Assembly (NCBI GenBank): GCA_005402585.1
Contig: BIFP01000007.1
Location: 210,920-274,919 of the forward strand
Reading direction: 5' to 3'
Origin: Micromonosporaceae bacterium KJ-029
GTDB lineage: Bacteria; Actinomycetota; Actinomycetes; Mycobacteriales; Micromonosporaceae
DNA: 64,000 bases
The notes under the pieces are model-generated. The model saw nothing but the letters and a program-made list of their open reading frames with translations, did not search any database and had not been told where the DNA came from. The position numbers and the translations under genes are program-made. This document shows, piece after piece, positions 61,622 to 64,000 of this stretch (position 1 is the stretch's first letter; every line of letters begins with the position of its first letter).

Positions 61622-63103
61622 ATGACCGAGGAACGCACCGAAGGCAAGCCGACCGACGGCACCGAGTCGCACGACCCGGACTTCCCACCGGCGTTCCTGT
61701 CATTCATGCGGCAGGGCTGGCGGGACACCTCGCTACCGGTCGGCCCGCGACCGGAGGTACCGAACTACGCCAAGCGCCGCGCCGCCGTCTCGGCGGCCTT
61801 CCCGGGCGAGACGCTGGTGATCCCCACCGGCGGGGAGAAGGTACGCGCCAACGACACCGAGTACCGGTTCCGTCCGGGCAGCGACTTCGCGTACCTGACC
61901 GGTGATCACGACCCGGACAGCGTCCTGGTGCTGCGGCCCAACGGCTCCGGCCACGACGCCACGCTGTACATGCGGCCGCGCTCCTCCCGGCAGACCGACG
62001 AGTTCTTCCGCAGCCGGCACGGCGAGCTGTGGGTGGGCCGGCGGCACACGTTGGCGGAGAAGTCGAGCGAGTTGGGCCTGCCCACCGCCGACCTGACCGA
62101 GCTGGAGGCGGCGCTGGCCGACCTGGCGCCGGCGCGTACCCGGGTGCTGCGGGGCTTCGACGCCGGGGTGGACGCCGCGGTGCACCCGTACGACGGCCCG
62201 CGGGACGAGGGCCAGCCGGCCCGCGACCGCGAGCTGGCGATCGCCATCTCGGAGCTGAAGCTGGTCAAGGACGAGTGGGAGATCGCCCAGCTCCAGGACG
62301 CCATCGACGCCACGGTTCACGGTTTCGAGGATGTGGCCCGGGCACTGCCGGCCGACCGGGGCGTCTCTGAGCGGCTGCTGGAGGGGATCTTCGCGCTGCG
62401 CGCCCGGCACGACGGCAACGACGTCGGCTACGGCTCGATCGTCGGCGCCGGGGAGCACGCCACGATCCTGCACTGGGTACACAACCACGGCGTCACCCGA
62501 CCGGGTGAGCTGCTGCTGATGGACATGGGCGTGGAGAACCGCCACCTCTACACCGCGGACGTGACCCGGGTGCTGCCGGTGAACGGCCGGTTCACCGCCC
62601 TGCAGCGGCAGGTCTACGACATCGTGTACGCCTCGCAGCAGGCCGGCATCGAGTTCATCAAGCCGGGCGTGAACTTCAAGGACGTCCACCTCACCTGCAT
62701 GCGGGTGCTCGCCGAGGGGCTGGCCGACCTGGGGCTGCTGCCGGTGAGCGTGGACGAGGCGATGGACGAGTCCTCGACCGTGTACCGGCGCTGGACGCTA
62801 CACGGCTTCGGCCACATGCTCGGCATCGACGTGCACGACTGCTCGAACGCCCGCAAGGAGACCTACCGCGACGGCGTTCTGGACGAGGGATACGTGCTCA
62901 CCGTCGAACCGGGGCTGTACTTCCAGCCCGAGGACGAGCTGGTCCCCGAGGAGCTGCGCGGCATCGGCATCCGGATCGAGGACGACGTCCTGGTCACCCC
63001 GGAGGGTGCGGTGAACCTGTCGGCGGGCCTGCCGCGCCGGGCCGACGAGGTGGAGACCTGGCTGGCCGAGCAGCGTGAGGCGGGTCCGCGCCTGCCGGGC
63101 TGA
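61622..63103 (+). CDS. pepP: Xaa-Pro aminopeptidase (aminopeptidase P)
   Basis: A 493-residue M24 metallopeptidase: N-terminal creatinase-like domain, then the five metal ligands in MDMGVENR and TADVTR (Asp), HGFGHMLG (His), VEPGLYF (Glu) and GIRIEDDV (Glu). It removes an N-terminal residue ahead of proline. GGGAG precedes ATG 61622. Confidence 0.92.
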   Translation: MTEERTEGKPTDGTESHDPDFPPAFLSFMRQGWRDTSLPVGPRPEVPNYAKRRAAVSAAFPGETLVIPTGGEKVRANDTEYRFRPGSDFAYLTGDHDPDSVLVLRPNGSGHDATLYMRPRSSRQTDEFFRSRHGELWVGRRHTLAEKSSELGLPTADLTELEAALADLAPARTRVLRGFDAGVDAAVHPYDGPRDEGQPARDRELAIAISELKLVKDEWEIAQLQDAIDATVHGFEDVARALPADRGVSERLLEGIFALRARHDGNDVGYGSIVGAGEHATILHWVHNHGVTRPGELLLMDMGVENRHLYTADVTRVLPVNGRFTALQRQVYDIVYASQQAGIEFIKPGVNFKDVHLTCMRVLAEGLADLGLLPVSVDEAMDESSTVYRRWTLHGFGHMLGIDVHDCSNARKETYRDGVLDEGYVLTVEPGLYFQPEDELVPEELRGIGIRIEDDVLVTPEGAVNLSAGLPRRADEVETWLAEQREAGPRLPG

Positions 63104-63119
63104 TCCAGCACGTACGACC

Positions 63120-63136
63120 ACGGCGGGCCCCGCCGT
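63120..63136. terminator. short perfect palindrome after pepP
   Basis: ACGGCGGG-C-CCCGCCGT is a perfect 17-base palindrome 16 bases after the pepP stop. The absent loop makes it less certain as a terminator. The remaining bases to 63399 hold only the leader of the next gene. Confidence 0.4.
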
Positions 63137-63321
63137 CGGCGTCTGCGACGTATCTCGTCGTTACGGCGCCGGTGGTGGGGCCCGTCGTCGTTTTCGCTGC
63201 TCTCGCCCTTCCCGGTCCGATCGGCCCGCATCGTGGCGACTTGCCCGAGCAAGGCCGAATGTGGGGTTTCTTCGGATACGTCCGCCTCGTGAGGATCCTT
63301 CTCATACGGTGTCGATCAGAG

Positions 63322-63340
63322 GCTACAACCGATTTGTAGC
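63322..63340 (+). promoter_or_regulatory. leader hairpin upstream of beta-helix gene
   Basis: GCTACAA (63322-63328) and TTGTAGC (63334-63340) pair around a five-base loop, 60 bases before ATG 63400. TACGGT near 63305-63310 is a possible -10 box. It could be an element of mRNA stability; it does not match a riboswitch I know. Confidence 0.35.
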
Positions 63341-63399
63341 TGGTCGCACCGCCTGTGCGGTGTGGCCTGTCTGATAGCACGAAAGGGCGGAACGCTCTG

Positions 63400-64000
63400 A
63401 TGTCCAAGGACGTAACCACTTCCGACGGCGGGGCGCCGATGACCCCGCCCACGAGCAGACGGCGGGCGCTCTGGGTCGCCACCGGCGTGGCCGGACTGAC
63501 CGGCGTCGTCGGCCTGGCGGCACTGGGCGGCCTCGCAGCTCGTGACAGCAATTCCGAAGAACCGCAGCGCCTGTCGGAGAACCGCGTGGCAACCCCGCAG
63601 AACGCGAGTAACGACGGCAAGGACCGGGACCTCGACCGCGACGTGGACCGGGACAAGGGTCGTGAGAACAAGGAGCACGAGGGCAAGGACCGGGACAAGG
63701 ACCGGGAGAAGGACCACGAGCGCAGGGTGCGGGAGGTGCCCTGTGACGACGATGAGTTGATCGAGGCCCTGGACCTGGCGAACCGTGATGAGGGTGGCAC
63801 GTTGCGGTTGACCCCGGACTGCACGTACGAGCTGGACGAGTTCGACAAGAAGGCCGAGGCGGGCCTGCCGACGATCAAGCAGGAGATCACCATCGAGGGT
63901 GAGGGGGCGACGATCAAGCGTGAGGCGAAGGAAGGGTTCCGGATCTTCCGGGTCGCCGACGGTGGTGACCTGACCCTGAAGGACGTCACCGTCAAGAACG
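63400..64000 (+). CDS. exported beta-helix-like protein (partial, runs off window)
   Basis: An open frame without a stop from ATG 63400. One hydrophobic segment (ALWVATGVAGLTGVVGLAAL) near residues 24-50 is followed by a highly charged stretch rich in KDRD/DRDK units (about 80-120), then strands such as GGTLRLTPDC, ITIEGEGATIKRE and GGDLTLKDVTVKN, typical of right-handed parallel beta-helix repeats. It is probably exported or anchored at the surface. The C-terminus and function lie outside the window. Confidence 0.7.
   Translation, partial: MSKDVTTSDGGAPMTPPTSRRRALWVATGVAGLTGVVGLAALGGLAARDSNSEEPQRLSENRVATPQNASNDGKDRDLDRDVDRDKGRENKEHEGKDRDKDREKDHERRVREVPCDDDELIEALDLANRDEGGTLRLTPDCTYELDEFDKKAEAGLPTIKQEITIEGEGATIKREAKEGFRIFRVADGGDLTLKDVTVKN

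Noticed and set aside
63322..63340. Cyclic-di-AMP (ydaO) riboswitch ahead of the beta-helix gene
   Set aside because: Only a short seven-pair hairpin is present, without the long conserved core of that riboswitch.

Overview
The window is about 64 kb of very GC-rich actinobacterial chromosome with many GTG starts, many 4-base start/stop overlaps and many leaderless-looking promoters. Gene content and the intergenic repeat types suggest a filamentous soil actinomycete of the family Micromonosporaceae, most likely Micromonospora or a close relative. This is inferred from gene recall and composition, not from a marker gene. I see no rRNA, tRNA, CRISPR array, prophage or intact insertion sequence.

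Layout. 1-4850: the start of an unknown divergent gene, a GlcNAc-type sugar kinase and an ngcEFG-type GlcNAc/chitobiose ABC importer. 4950-9190: a membrane acyltransferase, then mmsA and a class III aminotransferase. 9434-12676: an unknown protein, a small lipoprotein and a secreted trypsin-like protease whose propeptide the lipoprotein resembles. 12902-15697: divergent murD2 and murL, an alternative route to D-Glu in peptidoglycan precursors. 15887-19908: a PucR regulator, a TrmH-type RNA methyltransferase and a secreted feruloyl esterase with a CBM2. 20188-22757: kptA (RNA 2'-phosphotransferase) overlapping a LysR regulator, a divergent atypical HAD protein and a HycA-like protein. 22764-24432: alpha/beta hydrolase and TetR pair. 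24433-26089: repeats, a large hairpin, a broken gene and a solo DUF397 gene. 26264-28957: a palindrome-controlled regulator/ABC exporter operon. 28997-36772: class A PBP, membrane proteins, NfeD/SPFH pair, serine hydrolase and AI-2E family transporter. 36829-41050: DUF3097, an unknown, a TetR/hydrolase pair and a NagD-like phosphatase. 41090-43746: ferrochelatase and a fabG-fabI (mabA-inhA type) pair. 43899-48010: a two-component system with a frameshifted response regulator, a DUF1023 hydrolase and a second acyltransferase. 48582-54353: a vWA/DUF58/MoxR cluster and two PH-domain membrane proteins. 54360-56854: PAP2 protein, FlK-like thioesterase and metallo-beta-lactamase-fold hydrolase. 56939-63103: PfkB kinase, secreted AA10 LPMO with CBM2, asparagine synthetase and aminopeptidase P. 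A secreted beta-helix-like protein runs off the right end.

How it fits together. Secreted LPMO and esterase, the GlcNAc importer and the sugar kinase fit a polysaccharide-degrading saprophyte. MurD2/MurL, the PBP and FabG/FabI are envelope housekeeping. Several small regulated modules, most notably LysR-KptA with the HAD protein and the propeptide-like lipoprotein beside the protease, have no standard description that I know of.
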